Numbered from the stretch's first letter, positions 25,661 to 34,808 are shown. The stretch: DNA of 64,000 nt from Paeniglutamicibacter sulfureus (GCF_039535115.1 NZ_BAAAWO010000001.1:620001-684000); one strand, 5' to 3'. Notes: generated by a model from the letters alone, not told the origin. Numbers and translations: made by a program.

Positions 25661-28627
25661 ATGGCCCTGCGTTCCCTGCTCACGACTGCCGAACGCGGCC
25701 AGGTCCTTGAAATCCCCACCGGCACCGAGGACCTGGCTGCCCACTACACACTGGGCGAAGCGGACATGTCGTTGATTCGCCAACGCCGCGCAGATGCCAA
25801 CCGGTTGGGCTTTGCCATCCAGCTCTGTCTGCTTCGGCACCCGGGTATCGCACTGACCGACGAAACCGAAGTACCCACTGAAATGATCGACTGGCTTGCG
25901 GCCCGCCTGGCCATCCCGGCCGAGGCCTGGGACGAATATGGGAAACGTGGGGAAACTCGGCAGGAACACGGTAGAGAGATTCGTGCGTATCTGGGCATGT
26001 CCGCGTTCGGAATCGCGGATTTTCGCCAGCTCGTGGAGCATGTGGGCGAGGTTGCCGCGCAAACAGACAAGGGCCTTGTCTTGGTCGAAGGCGCGCGGGA
26101 CTTCCTGCGCTCAAGGAAGGTTGCCTCGCCCGGGGTGGGGATCATTGAAAGGGCCTGCGCGCAGGCGCTGACCCGGGCGAACCGGCGAATCTACGCCATC
26201 TTGGGAGACCAACTCTCCGGCGAGCACCGAGGTCGTCTGGATGGTTTGTTGCTTCGCCGCACCGATAGTTCCTTGACCGAAATCGGCTGGCTGCGCCAGG
26301 CACCACTGCGACCCAACGCACGGGCGATGAACGAGCATATTGACCGGCTCACCACCTGGCGTGCGCTTTGCCTGCCCTGGGACGCCGGCAAACTGGTGCA
26401 TCGGAACAGGTTGCTGAAGTTGGCCCGTGAGGGCGCCTCCATGACAGCGGCGGACCTGGCCAAGTTCGAGCCCGGACGCCGGTACGCGACCCTGTTCGCG
26501 ATGTCCGTGGAAAGCATGGCAACGGTCACCGACGAAATCATCGATCTGCACGACCGGATCATTGGCCGGATCATTCGCACCGCCCGGAACAAGCAAAACC
26601 AGAACACGCTGGCCTCCCGCACCACCGTCGCAGCCATGATGCGCCTGCACTCCAAGCTCGGCGATGCCCTGATCACGGCCAAGGAGAACGGGGAGGATCC
26701 CTTCGCCGCGATCGACACAGCCATCGGCTGGGAAACCTTGGCCGCAAGCATCACCCAAGCCAAGGAACTGACCCGGCCCGCACACGAGGACCACCTCGCC
26801 CTCGTCAGTGCACACTTCACCACGATCCGCCGCTACACCCCGGCATTTCTTGCCGTCCTTGACCTCCAGGCAGCCCCCGCCGCACAGGACCTGTTGGCCG
26901 CCATCAAGGTCATCCGCACCATGAATACCGCCGGTGCCCGAAAGATCCCGGAGGATGCACCCACGTCGTTCATCCGGTCCCGGTGGAAGCCCCTGGTTTT
27001 CACCGACAACGGAACCGACCGTGGATTCTACGAGTTTTGCGCCCTCGCGGAGCTCAAGAATGCGCTGCGGTCCGGAGACATGTGGGTCACCGGCTCCCGC
27101 CAGTTCCGCGACTTCGATGACTACCTGCTGGCCGGCCCCGACTACACGGCCATGAAGAACGCCGGGGACCTTCCCCTGGTCATAACCAATGGCGGCGAAG
27201 AATATCTCAAGGACCGACTTGCCCGGCTCAGCGAACGGCTGCACCAGGTCAACGAGCTTGCCTCCCGTGATGAACTGGCCGGGGTGCTGATCACGGAAAA
27301 CGGCTTGAAGATCACTCCGCTTGAGACGATCGTGCCGCAACACGCCCAACCCTTGATCGACCAGGCCAGCGCCATGTTCCCGCGGATTCGGATCACCGAC
27401 CTGTTGATGGAAGTCGATGGCTGGACGGGCTTCACACGCCACTTCACCAATCTCAAGTCTGGCCAACCTTCCAAGGATAAGCAGCTCCTGCTCACCGCAA
27501 TCTTGGCCGACGGAATCAACCTAGGATTGACGAAGATGTCCGAGTCATGCACCGGCGTCACCTACGCCCAATTGGACCGCCAGCAGGCTTCCCATATCCG
27601 GGATGAAACCTACAGTGCCGCCCTGGCCGAGCTGGTCAATGCCCAGCACGCACACCCCTTCGGTACGCACTGGGGCGATGGCAGCACCTCGTCCTCGGAC
27701 GGGCAACGCTTCCGCGCCGGCAGCCATGCCGAATCCACCGGGCACGTGAACCCGAAATACGGGGCCGAGCCCGGGCGGATGATCTACACGCATGTCTCAG
27801 ACAAATATTCGCCCTTCCACAGCAAACTGATCAACGTCGGTGACCGCGACGCGACCTATGTCTTGGACGGGCTGCTGTATCACGAGTCTGATCTGGCGAT
27901 CCAGGAGCATTACACCGACACCGCAGGGTTCACCGACCACCTTTTCGCCCTCATGCACTTACTTGGATACCGGTTCGCGCCCCGGATCCGCAACATCGGC
28001 GACACCCGCCTCTACACACCCACTAACGATCCGGAGCTTGCCACTTTGGCGCCGTTGGTCGGCGGCACCATCAACACGCAGACCATCACCGCGCACTGGG
28101 ATGAAATCCTCCGCCTGGCGACATCCATCAAGACCGGCACCGTGACCGCCTCCTTGATGATGCGCAAACTCGGCGCCTATCCACGCCAGAACGGACTCGC
28201 CACCGCACTGCGGGAACTGGGCAAACTGGAACGAACTCTCTTCCTGCTGGATTGGCTCCAAGATCCCGACCTGCGCCGCAAGGTCACGGCCGGGCTGAAC
28301 AAGGGCGAGGCCAGGAACACCCTGGCCCGGGCCGTTTTCTTCAACAGACTTGGAGAGATCCGCGACCGCAGCTTCGAGCAGCAGCGCTACCGGGCCTCAG
28401 GGCTGAATCTTCTCACCGCGGCCATCGTCCTCTGGAACACGGTCTACCTCGACCGCACCATCACCACCTTGAACCAAGAGGGCAACGCCACCGACCCGGA
28501 CCTGCTGCGGTTCCTCTCACCCCTGGGATGGGAACACATCAACCTCACCGGCGACTACACCTGGCCACGCACCAACAAGATCAAACCCGGCAAATACAGG
28601 CCACTACGGCGCTCGACAAAACCTTAG
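25661..28627 (+). CDS. tnpA: Tn3-family transposase
   Basis: A 988-residue transposase, the usual length for Tn3 TnpA. The N-terminal DUF4158-like region (EDLAAHYTLGEADMSLIRQRR) is followed by the DDE core in the second half, with GDGSTSSSDGQRF, TDTAGFTDHLFALMHLLG and the C-terminal GLNLLTAAIVLWNTVYLDR typical of the family. I use the ATG at 25661, with AAGGA 8 bases upstream, not an in-frame start 33 bases earlier. The stop codon lies inside the right inverted repeat. Confidence 0.95.
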   Translation: MALRSLLTTAERGQVLEIPTGTEDLAAHYTLGEADMSLIRQRRADANRLGFAIQLCLLRHPGIALTDETEVPTEMIDWLAARLAIPAEAWDEYGKRGETRQEHGREIRAYLGMSAFGIADFRQLVEHVGEVAAQTDKGLVLVEGARDFLRSRKVASPGVGIIERACAQALTRANRRIYAILGDQLSGEHRGRLDGLLLRRTDSSLTEIGWLRQAPLRPNARAMNEHIDRLTTWRALCLPWDAGKLVHRNRLLKLAREGASMTAADLAKFEPGRRYATLFAMSVESMATVTDEIIDLHDRIIGRIIRTARNKQNQNTLASRTTVAAMMRLHSKLGDALITAKENGEDPFAAIDTAIGWETLAASITQAKELTRPAHEDHLALVSAHFTTIRRYTPAFLAVLDLQAAPAAQDLLAAIKVIRTMNTAGARKIPEDAPTSFIRSRWKPLVFTDNGTDRGFYEFCALAELKNALRSGDMWVTGSRQFRDFDDYLLAGPDYTAMKNAGDLPLVITNGGEEYLKDRLARLSERLHQVNELASRDELAGVLITENGLKITPLETIVPQHAQPLIDQASAMFPRIRITDLLMEVDGWTGFTRHFTNLKSGQPSKDKQLLLTAILADGINLGLTKMSESCTGVTYAQLDRQQASHIRDETYSAALAELVNAQHAHPFGTHWGDGSTSSSDGQRFRAGSHAESTGHVNPKYGAEPGRMIYTHVSDKYSPFHSKLINVGDRDATYVLDGLLYHESDLAIQEHYTDTAGFTDHLFALMHLLGYRFAPRIRNIGDTRLYTPTNDPELATLAPLVGGTINTQTITAHWDEILRLATSIKTGTVTASLMMRKLGAYPRQNGLATALRELGKLERTLFLLDWLQDPDLRRKVTAGLNKGEARNTLARAVFFNRLGEIRDRSFEQQRYRASGLNLLTAAIVLWNTVYLDRTITTLNQEGNATDPDLLRFLSPLGWEHINLTGDYTWPRTNKIKPGKYRPLRRSTKP

Positions 28628-28660
28628 CGTCGGATATTTCACTTTTTCACAAGCCACCCC
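28623..28660 (-). repeat. Right terminal inverted repeat of Tn3-family transposon
   Basis: Read on the minus strand it starts GGGGTGGCTTGTGAAAAAGT and ends CGACGCTAAG, matching the left end at 35 of 38 bases. The tnpA stop codon (28625-28627) is within it. Confidence 0.95.
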
Positions 28661-28665
28661 GAAAA
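28661..28665. repeat. Target-site duplication, right copy (GAAAA)
   Basis: Identical to the five bases before the left repeat. Confidence 0.9.
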
Positions 28666-28725
28666 TATTTCAAGGCGCCCGCAGGGGGACCCTCTGCGAG
28701 ACACTCTTCATTGCCAACCTGGCGC

Positions 28726-29075
28726 TTAGGGCGACCAACTTTGGTAGTCGCTAAGCCCTTCGGCAAGCCCGAATTTCACGGCTGGCCATGCGGCTTCGAT
28801 GATGGAGAAAACCACGGTGTCAGGGACGGTGCCGTTCTCGAAGATCGTGTGATTGCGAAGAATGCCGTCTTGTTTGGCACCGAGTCGTTCGATTGCGCGC
28901 CGGGATTGGTGATTATGCCAATGCGCCCGGAACTCCACTTCAATGCACCCGAGTTCCTCGCACGCTCGCTGGAGCAAGTGCATCTTGGATGCGGACTCGA
29001 TGCGCATACCCATTGCTTTCGATCCGATCCAGGTTGACCCGATTTCAAGACGACGATTGGCTGGTTTGAGGTTCA
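28726..29075 (-). pseudogene. C-terminal fragment of a RimJ/RimL-type GNAT acetyltransferase
   Basis: The last roughly 100 residues of a GNAT protein are readable: RRLEIGSTWIGSKAMGMRI, VEFRAHWHNHQSRRAIERLG and TVVFSIIEAAWPAVK. The N-terminal half of the fold is absent. Upstream of about 29060 the sequence instead belongs to the TnsA-like pseudogene on the same strand, so the gene was cut by a past rearrangement. Confidence 0.75.
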
Positions 29076-29628
29076 AATACGCCGATAGCTGGCGATCCAG
29101 TAGCGGTTGGCGCGCCCCACCCCGGGCAGGTCTCCCAAGCGGCGGTAATCCCATCCCACCGTGGCGCAGAGGTTTGCGGTGGTCAAAAACTTTCTGGTCC
29201 TCGGCCTTGACCTTGGCATCGGGTCGGACATCGACAACGACGCCGGTGCCGTCGGCTCGGCGAACAAAGTAGTCGGGAACATGCCAAGTTTGGGGGAGTG
29301 GCTCCGGAAACGTGATCCTTAAGGGCTGAGAGGCAATGCCCGTGACGGTGGCATCAAAATCCAGGCGATTCAGGTGGTCGCGTTCCAGCCAGGACTCGAA
29401 ACCGACATGCCGGTTGATGGAGGCGCACCACCAGAGGCCGGAGAAATTTCATTTTCCCTTGTAGGCAGCAACGCGGCGAACCGGTGGCGAATTCTCGAAG
29501 TCGGTCGCCCAGCAACGCGCCAGAAGGTCGCTGGTTGTGACGGAGGAAAATTGCTCCCTGACGACCAGGGAGCCGGCAGGATCCTTGGACCCGGCCGCAA
29601 CGTCGGACGCCAACAGCGCGCGTCCCAT
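29073..29628 (-). pseudogene. TnsA-like transposase endonuclease, broken by stop and frameshift
   Basis: Starting near MGRALLASD at 29628 the frame reads through VRRVAAYKGK to a TGA at about 29446-29448. It continues in the same frame as NFSGLWWCASINRHVGFESW, then LERDHLNRLDFDATVTGIAS and HVPDYFVRR, with VVVDVRP. This is the TnsA-type endonuclease domain, with its Glu, Asp and DVxP catalytic region. Near 29190 the frame shifts and the tail continues as ANLCATVGWDYRRLGDLPGV to a stop at 29073. One nonsense mutation and one frameshift make it inactive. It is probably a relic of a heteromeric (Tn7/TniAB-like) transposon whose other genes are gone. Confidence 0.7.
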
Positions 29629-30098
29629 CGCACCCAGTGTAAGCCGAGAACACCCGAATGCTTCGGGTGTAGTGAGAGCATCTGTAATGAGACAGGACAA
29701 CGACTGCTTTGAGTTGCACTAGCACGAGAGGGGCTCCCGAAACCTAAGTTGACATAATGTAGATTATCGGCGAACTGGAAACGGCTGGGGAAGTGGTGAA
29801 ATCCAACATTTCGCTCACATCTTCCAGTGACTGTTTAGCGCGTCTCCATGTGTCGGCTTGGCGCGCGGTGCCGCCCGGTGACCGGGCGCCCGACCAGAGC
29901 CCGAGCCTTGGGACCGGGCGCGCCGGACCGATGGCGTCCGGGGTTGGTGAAAACGTCCCGAGTACCGTTGGGACATGCGTGGGTCTATCCCAATCGGCCA
30001 TTCTCCCGCCAGCGTCCTGGCCAAATAATAAACACTTGACATAACTACCTGGTGCCGTGTTTTGGTACTTGCATAGTTATTCAGGGAAACTCGATGGT
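29629..30098. other. Intergenic region upstream of zapE
   Basis: No supported gene. TTGACATAA occurs twice in the same orientation (29749-29757 and 30036-30044). An inverted pair ATAACTA (30041-30047) and TAGTTAT (30074-30080) lies just before the zapE start and may be an operator. The promoter cannot be fixed because no good -10 follows either TTGACA. Confidence 0.4.
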
Positions 30099-31307
30099 AT
30101 GCCACACCCAACGTCGCCCGTTCAGGGTTCCATCCTGCGCGGCGCATCCCGGCACGTCCGGCACGCCATAAAGCAATCCGTCGAAATCCGTGCGACTTCC
30201 GAACACCTGCAACTCGATGCCAGGCAGTATGAAACCATCGACCTGCTGTCCGGCAATGCCGCAGCTCATCTGTCTCCCCTGGGTCGCTCCCCCGGGAAAA
30301 ACCATGTCTATCTCTGGGGACCTCCGGGGCGCGGCAAGACCTGGTTGCTGGGAGCGGTCTTCGACGCCCTGCCGACTGAGCGCAAACTGCGTGTGCATTT
30401 CCACGACTTCTTCCGCGACCTCCATGCAACAGCCCACAAGGCCACCACGGTTGCCCTTGAGCAGATCGACGAACCCGACTCACTCGGGGAAACGCGCGGA
30501 CGCGCCGACCGCGTGGCGGCACGCACCAGCGCCATTGAACGGTCCATCGAGACCATGCTCGGCGGTGTGGAGGTCCTGTGCTTCGACGAATTCCACTGCA
30601 ACGATCCCGGCGATGCCATGTTGCTGGCACGCACCGTCAAATACATTATTGACCGGGGCATCCTGTTGATCACCACGTCGAACTACCCGCCGGAGGAACT
30701 CCTCTCGGACGAGTACTACCACCACCTGGTTCTGCCGACGATAACGACCATCCGCGAGAACATGACGGTGCACGAACTCGATGCGCAACGCGACTACAGG
30801 GCGATCGAGCGCCAGGCGGCACAGCGATCCGGATTCAGCATGGGAACACTGCTGCGCTCCCCCGACTCAGGTGACCTCGATCGCCTGGGGTTGACCGAAC
30901 CCTGCGCCGGCGACACGGTGCGGCTTACGCCGACAAGCCATGGAATCCGTGCGTTGCGCATTGACGGGCGGCAGATATGGTTTGGCTTCCCAGATCTCTG
31001 TGAAGCCCTGACCTCCACCGTGGACTACCTGAAGCTGGTACGCGACCACGATCACTGGATCATTTCCGGCGTGCCGGGCACCGAACGAATGACGCCCTAT
31101 GGGCTGCGCCGGCTGGCCAACGTCATTGACGTCCTCTACGACCACCAAGTCCGCCTGGACATGTTCGTGGAAGATGGCTTCACTGACTCCTTCAACCACC
31201 TGCCCGAACTCGAGGCGGCCCGACTACGCAGCCGCATCAACGCACTGGACACGGGCAACGAACAGATATCGGGAACTACCACTTCGCTGGAGGGCGTCCA
31301 CTCATGA
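30099..31307 (+). CDS. zapE: ZapE/AFG1-family cell-division ATPase
   Basis: A 402-residue AFG1-type P-loop ATPase. Walker A is GPPGRGKTW (about 73-81), Walker B is VLCFDEFHCND (about 164-174), and the sensor region reads LLITTSNYPPEEL. In E. coli ZapE associates with the division ring; related proteins in mitochondria aid proteolysis. I prefer the ATG at 30099, preceded by GGGAAA; an in-frame start at 30057 is possible. Its end overlaps the deformylase start by 4 bases. Confidence 0.88.
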   Translation: MPHPTSPVQGSILRGASRHVRHAIKQSVEIRATSEHLQLDARQYETIDLLSGNAAAHLSPLGRSPGKNHVYLWGPPGRGKTWLLGAVFDALPTERKLRVHFHDFFRDLHATAHKATTVALEQIDEPDSLGETRGRADRVAARTSAIERSIETMLGGVEVLCFDEFHCNDPGDAMLLARTVKYIIDRGILLITTSNYPPEELLSDEYYHHLVLPTITTIRENMTVHELDAQRDYRAIERQAAQRSGFSMGTLLRSPDSGDLDRLGLTEPCAGDTVRLTPTSHGIRALRIDGRQIWFGFPDLCEALTSTVDYLKLVRDHDHWIISGVPGTERMTPYGLRRLANVIDVLYDHQVRLDMFVEDGFTDSFNHLPELEAARLRSRINALDTGNEQISGTTTSLEGVHS

Positions 31308-31969
31308 ATCCAAACGGCGAATCGACAGCATCCGCCCCCTGGTCCACCGAAGCCATCCGGGCCGGGGTCGAGGAACTGGTCCGACTTCACGAGGCGGGTG
31401 TTCTTCCGCCCATCGTGCAGTTGGGGCATCCGGTGCTGCGGATGGCCGCGGCGGACTTCACCGGCCAGCTGGAACCCGGTCTGTTGCGAGCCTTCCTAGA
31501 CACCATGCGCGCGGTCATGCTCGATGCCCCGGGAGTCGGACTCGCAGCCCCGCAGCTGGGCATCCCCCTGCGCATCGCCGTTCTGCAAGACCTTTACGAA
31601 TCCGTTCCGGAGGTCGCCCTCGCGCGGGAACGTGAGCCGCTGGAGTATCTCGAAACGGTCAACCCCCGTTATTGGCCCGTCGGTGACCGCACGGTCGCCT
31701 TCTACGAGGGGTGCCTGTCATTCAACGGATACCAGGGAGTTGTGGAACGGCCTGCCGACATCGACACCACGTACCGGGACGCCGAAGGCACCACCCATGA
31801 ACGGAAATTCTCCGGGTGGCAGGCGAGAATATTCCAGCATGAGACCGACCACCTCGATGGCACCGTGTACATCGACAAGGCCGTGACCCGGTCGTTGTGC
31901 GCCAACCACGAATATCCACGCTGGGCCCACCCGGGTATTGCCGCGGCCAGGAGCGGGCTCGGATTTTAG
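31304..31969 (+). CDS. def: Peptide deformylase
   Basis: A 221-residue metallo-enzyme removing the N-formyl group from new proteins. All three motifs are present: GVGLAAPQ (about 77-84), EGCLSF (about 131-136) with the metal-binding Cys, and QHETDHLDG (about 175-183) with the two metal-binding His and catalytic Glu. The start overlaps the zapE stop as ATGA. It has an N-terminal extension of about 25 residues compared with short bacterial forms. Confidence 0.95.
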   Translation: MNPNGESTASAPWSTEAIRAGVEELVRLHEAGVLPPIVQLGHPVLRMAAADFTGQLEPGLLRAFLDTMRAVMLDAPGVGLAAPQLGIPLRIAVLQDLYESVPEVALAREREPLEYLETVNPRYWPVGDRTVAFYEGCLSFNGYQGVVERPADIDTTYRDAEGTTHERKFSGWQARIFQHETDHLDGTVYIDKAVTRSLCANHEYPRWAHPGIAAARSGLGF

Positions 31970-32151
31970 GGACGGCCCAACGCCGTCACTCCCCCGGCAC
32001 AGGGCACAACCCCGGCTCCTTGCCCGGCCATGAAGGCCGGGCGGCGCGCCCGCGCCTACTACAGTGGTCAGAAGGCCACGCCGCAAGACCGGTCAACGAG
32101 CCGGTTGCAGCTAATCACCACCCCCAAGAATTGACACCATTGGAGCAGCTC

Positions 32152-33012
32152 ATGAATCCGGACGAGGGTCTTCGCTGTCCCGTTTGCCGAGAGGGGTTGC
32201 GTCTGCAGCAGCAACCCGGGAGGCCCGACCGGCTCGGCTGCGATGCCGGACACGCATTTGACGCCGCGAAGCAAGGCTATTTCAACTTGCTGGCCGGCAA
32301 GGGAACGAACTTCAAGGAAGACGGGGCGCAGATGGTTGCTGCCCGGGCTTCCTTCCTTGATGCCGGGCACTATGAGTCGCTGGCCGAAGCCCTGGGGCTC
32401 CGAGCCCGCAAGGCCCTGCGCGGATACGAGGAACCGCGGATCCTGGACGCGGGCGCAGGGACCGGATACTACCTGAGGCAGGTGCTTCAAGCGCTTCCCG
32501 GGTTCTCCTCCGCCAGCGCTGTTGCGTTGGATATTTCCCGCTATGCTATGCGGCGGGCAGCGAAGGTGCCCAACACCCTGGCGCTCGTGTGGGACCTGTG
32601 GCGCGAACTTCCCTTGGAGGACGAGTCGTTCGACGTGCTGCTGAACATCTTCTCCCCACACAACGGCAAAGAATTTGCCCGGGTATTGCGCCCGGGTGGA
32701 ACGGCCCTGGTCGTAACCCCGCTCCCCGGACACCTTGCGGAGGGTGCGGAACTTCTCGGGCTGCTTGCAATCGCCCCGGACAAGGCTGCCGGAGTCGTGG
32801 CTTCCATGGGCGACGGCTTCACGCTCAATGCAACCGAGGAGGTCCGGATACCGTTGGTGCTGGATTCGGCCGCAGCTTTCGAGCTGGCCATGATGGGACC
32901 GGCCGGTCATCATCTGGACCCCGAGGAACTGCGTGGCCGGTTGGCTGATGCAGGAAACGCCATGCTCATCACCGCGGCATTCCGCATCCAGGAATTCCGC
33001 CAGAACCAATAG
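32152..33012 (+). CDS. rlmA: 23S rRNA (guanine-N1)-methyltransferase, RlmA family
   Basis: A 286-residue protein with an N-terminal zinc site (CPVC at about 8-11, CDAGH at about 31-35) and a SAM-binding domain with ILDAGAGTGYYL (about 100-111). FNLLAGKG and NIFSPHNGKEFARVLRPGG are characteristic of RlmA(I)/RlmA(II), which methylate helix 35 of 23S rRNA near the exit tunnel; RlmA(II) relatives affect tylosin and mycinamycin sensitivity. The ATG at 32152 has GGAG 7 bases before it. It is monocistronic. Confidence 0.9.
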   Translation: MNPDEGLRCPVCREGLRLQQQPGRPDRLGCDAGHAFDAAKQGYFNLLAGKGTNFKEDGAQMVAARASFLDAGHYESLAEALGLRARKALRGYEEPRILDAGAGTGYYLRQVLQALPGFSSASAVALDISRYAMRRAAKVPNTLALVWDLWRELPLEDESFDVLLNIFSPHNGKEFARVLRPGGTALVVTPLPGHLAEGAELLGLLAIAPDKAAGVVASMGDGFTLNATEEVRIPLVLDSAAAFELAMMGPAGHHLDPEELRGRLADAGNAMLITAAFRIQEFRQNQ

Positions 33013-33169
33013 CCCGGCGACCTCAGCGGAGGTGCCGCCGATCATCGCAATGATGAGGTTGCGTAGGTTGAACATCCTCCCTTGTGCTGATTCGATTTGG
33101 CATGCCGATCGGGCAAGATGGTGTACGAGGTTGGTGTGTATCCAACGCATCCGGACTTGAGGGGTAAAT

Positions 33170-33637
33170 ATGTATGTGTGGCTTATAGACAACGCTTGGG
33201 TGGTCTGGCTCGCGCTCTTCCTCTTGCTGGCCATCATCGAAATGATTTCCCTTGACTTGTATTTCATCATGTTGGGCGTTGGAGCGCTTGGTGGTGTGGG
33301 AGTCGCCTTGGCGGGCGGCGAATTCTGGTTGCAGGTCGTGGTCTTCTCCGTCCTTTCCCTGCTCATGATCATGCTGGTCCGCCCCATCGCGCTGCGACAT
33401 CTGCGTAAGGATCCCGAAGCCCTGCGAACCAATGTGGATCGACTGATTGGCGAAGATGCCCTGGTCCTGGAGCCCACTTCCCGGATGAACGGGCGGGCCA
33501 AGATCGGTGGGGAAACCTGGTCGGCCCGCACCGAGGACGAGGTTGCCCTGCAGCCCGGTACCTACGGTTCGGTGGTCCGCATCGATGGGGCAACGGCCTA
33601 CATCACGCTTCGGAAGCAGCTGCCGGGTCTGGACTAA
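33170..33637 (+). CDS. NfeD-like membrane protein
   Basis: A 155-residue short NfeD. Three hydrophobic segments (about 8-28, 31-48 and 54-70) precede an OB-fold domain with IGEDALVLEPTSRMNGRAKIGGETW and a short C-terminal strand. Such proteins form an operon with SPFH membrane scaffold proteins, here 58 bases downstream. The pair is likely involved in membrane microdomain organisation. Confidence 0.9.
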   Translation: MYVWLIDNAWVVWLALFLLLAIIEMISLDLYFIMLGVGALGGVGVALAGGEFWLQVVVFSVLSLLMIMLVRPIALRHLRKDPEALRTNVDRLIGEDALVLEPTSRMNGRAKIGGETWSARTEDEVALQPGTYGSVVRIDGATAYITLRKQLPGLD

Positions 33638-33695
33638 GGACTCAAAAAAGTTTTTCGGCGTCCGGAACATGGCGCCCCTACGAAAGAGAGAAGAG

Positions 33696-34628
33696 ATGCA
33701 AACATCGGGTCTAGGCCTAACGGTCGTCCTGGTAGTACTGGCAATCTTCGTGATCATTGTGCTCCTGCGCTCAGTGCGTATTGTGCCGCAGGCGCGAGCC
33801 GGGATCGTGGAGCGACTGGGCAAATACCACCGCACGCTGCTTCCCGGGCTGACGATCTTGATTCCGTTTGTCGATCGGTTGCTTCCCATGCTTGATCTTC
33901 GCGAACAGGTCGTGAGCTTCCCGCCGCAGCCCGTGATCACCGAAGACAACCTGGTGGTCTCGATTGACACGGTGGTGTACTTCCAGATCACCGAGCCGCG
34001 TGCGGCCACCTACGAAATCGCCAACTACATCCAAGCCGTCGAGCAGCTGACCACCACCACGCTTCGTAACGTGGTCGGCGGGCTGAACCTCGAAGAAGCG
34101 CTCACAAGCCGCGACCAGATCAATGGCCAGCTGCGTGGGGTCCTGGACGAGGCCACCGGCAAGTGGGGTATCCGTGTCTCGCGCGTCGAGCTCAAGGCCA
34201 TCGATCCACCCCTGTCGATCCAGGATTCCATGGAGAAGCAGATGCGTGCAGAACGTGACCGCCGCGCCGCGATCCTCACGGCTGAAGGCACCAAGCAGTC
34301 GGCCATCCTGACAGCCGAAGGCCAGCGCCAGGCATCCATTCTCAAGGCCGAGGGTGATGCCAAGGCATCGATCCTTCGTGCGGATGGCGAGGCACAGGCC
34401 ATCCAGAAGGTCTTCGATGCAATCCACGCAGGCAAGCCGGACCAGAAGCTGCTGGCCTACCAGTACCTGCAGACCTTGCCGAAGATTGCTGAAGGCTCCT
34501 CCAACAAGCTGTGGATCATCCCCAGCGAGGTTGGCGAGGCGCTCAAGGGAATCGGCGGAGCCCTGGGCAACTTCACCGAAGGCGACGGCGAGAACAAGCC
34601 CGAAAGCCCCAGCAGTACCCTGATGTAA
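33696..34628 (+). CDS. SPFH/stomatin-prohibitin family membrane protein
   Basis: A 310-residue protein with one N-terminal membrane helix (about 7-26) followed by the SPFH domain (ARAGIVERLGKYHRTLLPGL, then DNLVVSIDTVVYFQI). A long coiled-coil helix follows, with Ala/Glu/Gly repeats (AEGTKQSAILTAEGQRQ). It resembles E. coli QmcA. I start at ATG 33696, with AAAGAGAG just upstream; a longer frame would overlap nfeD. It ends shortly before a strong hairpin terminator. Confidence 0.92.
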   Translation: MQTSGLGLTVVLVVLAIFVIIVLLRSVRIVPQARAGIVERLGKYHRTLLPGLTILIPFVDRLLPMLDLREQVVSFPPQPVITEDNLVVSIDTVVYFQITEPRAATYEIANYIQAVEQLTTTTLRNVVGGLNLEEALTSRDQINGQLRGVLDEATGKWGIRVSRVELKAIDPPLSIQDSMEKQMRAERDRRAAILTAEGTKQSAILTAEGQRQASILKAEGDAKASILRADGEAQAIQKVFDAIHAGKPDQKLLAYQYLQTLPKIAEGSSNKLWIIPSEVGEALKGIGGALGNFTEGDGENKPESPSSTLM

Positions 34629-34652
34629 CGACCCTTCCGGGCCGGAATTGAT

Positions 34653-34688
34653 CGGGCGGGCGACCTCACAACCGAGGTCGCCCGCCCG
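34653..34688 (+). terminator. Hairpin terminator after the SPFH gene
   Basis: A perfect 15-bp GC-rich stem (34653-34667 with 34674-34688) and a 6-base loop, 24 bases after the stop. No T tract follows. Confidence 0.75.
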
Positions 34689-34705
34689 AAGCCGCGTCGT
34701 GGCCG

Positions 34706-34763
34706 TATAATGGAAACTTCGAGACTTGCGCCCCGCGGGAATTTTGAGCTGGACCGGGACGTT
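34706..34763 (+). promoter_or_regulatory. rbpA promoter region with SigR/SigH-type site
   Basis: GGAAT (34738-34742) and GTT (34761-34763) are exactly 18 bases apart, the consensus of the thiol-oxidative-stress sigma factor SigR/SigH. A separate TATAAT (34706-34711) without a -35 may be a housekeeping extended -10. Both lie ahead of rbpA, which is known to be in the SigR regulon of Streptomyces coelicolor. Confidence 0.7.
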
Positions 34764-34808
34764 TAAATCGGTAGCCGAACCCGTATGTAATCGCAGTAGG
34801 GAGACAAT

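Larger units (their letters stand above)
18709..28660 (+). mobile_element. Complete Tn3-family transposon carrying chromate resistance
   Basis: The element is 9,952 bp, bounded by 38-bp inverted repeats with the Tn3-family ends GGGG...TAAG and flanked by the same five bases, GAAAA, on both sides. It encodes a serine resolvase and a 988-residue Tn3 transposase at the right. The left two thirds carry a chromate cargo: lipoprotein, mqo, chrA and split chrB, plus a broken chrL-like remnant. Because repeats, target duplication and transposition genes are all intact, this looks like a recent and possibly active insertion. Confidence 0.93.

Noticed and set aside
26111..27466. 451-codon minus-strand frame opposite tnpA
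   Set aside because: Antisense to the Tn3 transposase with no domain.
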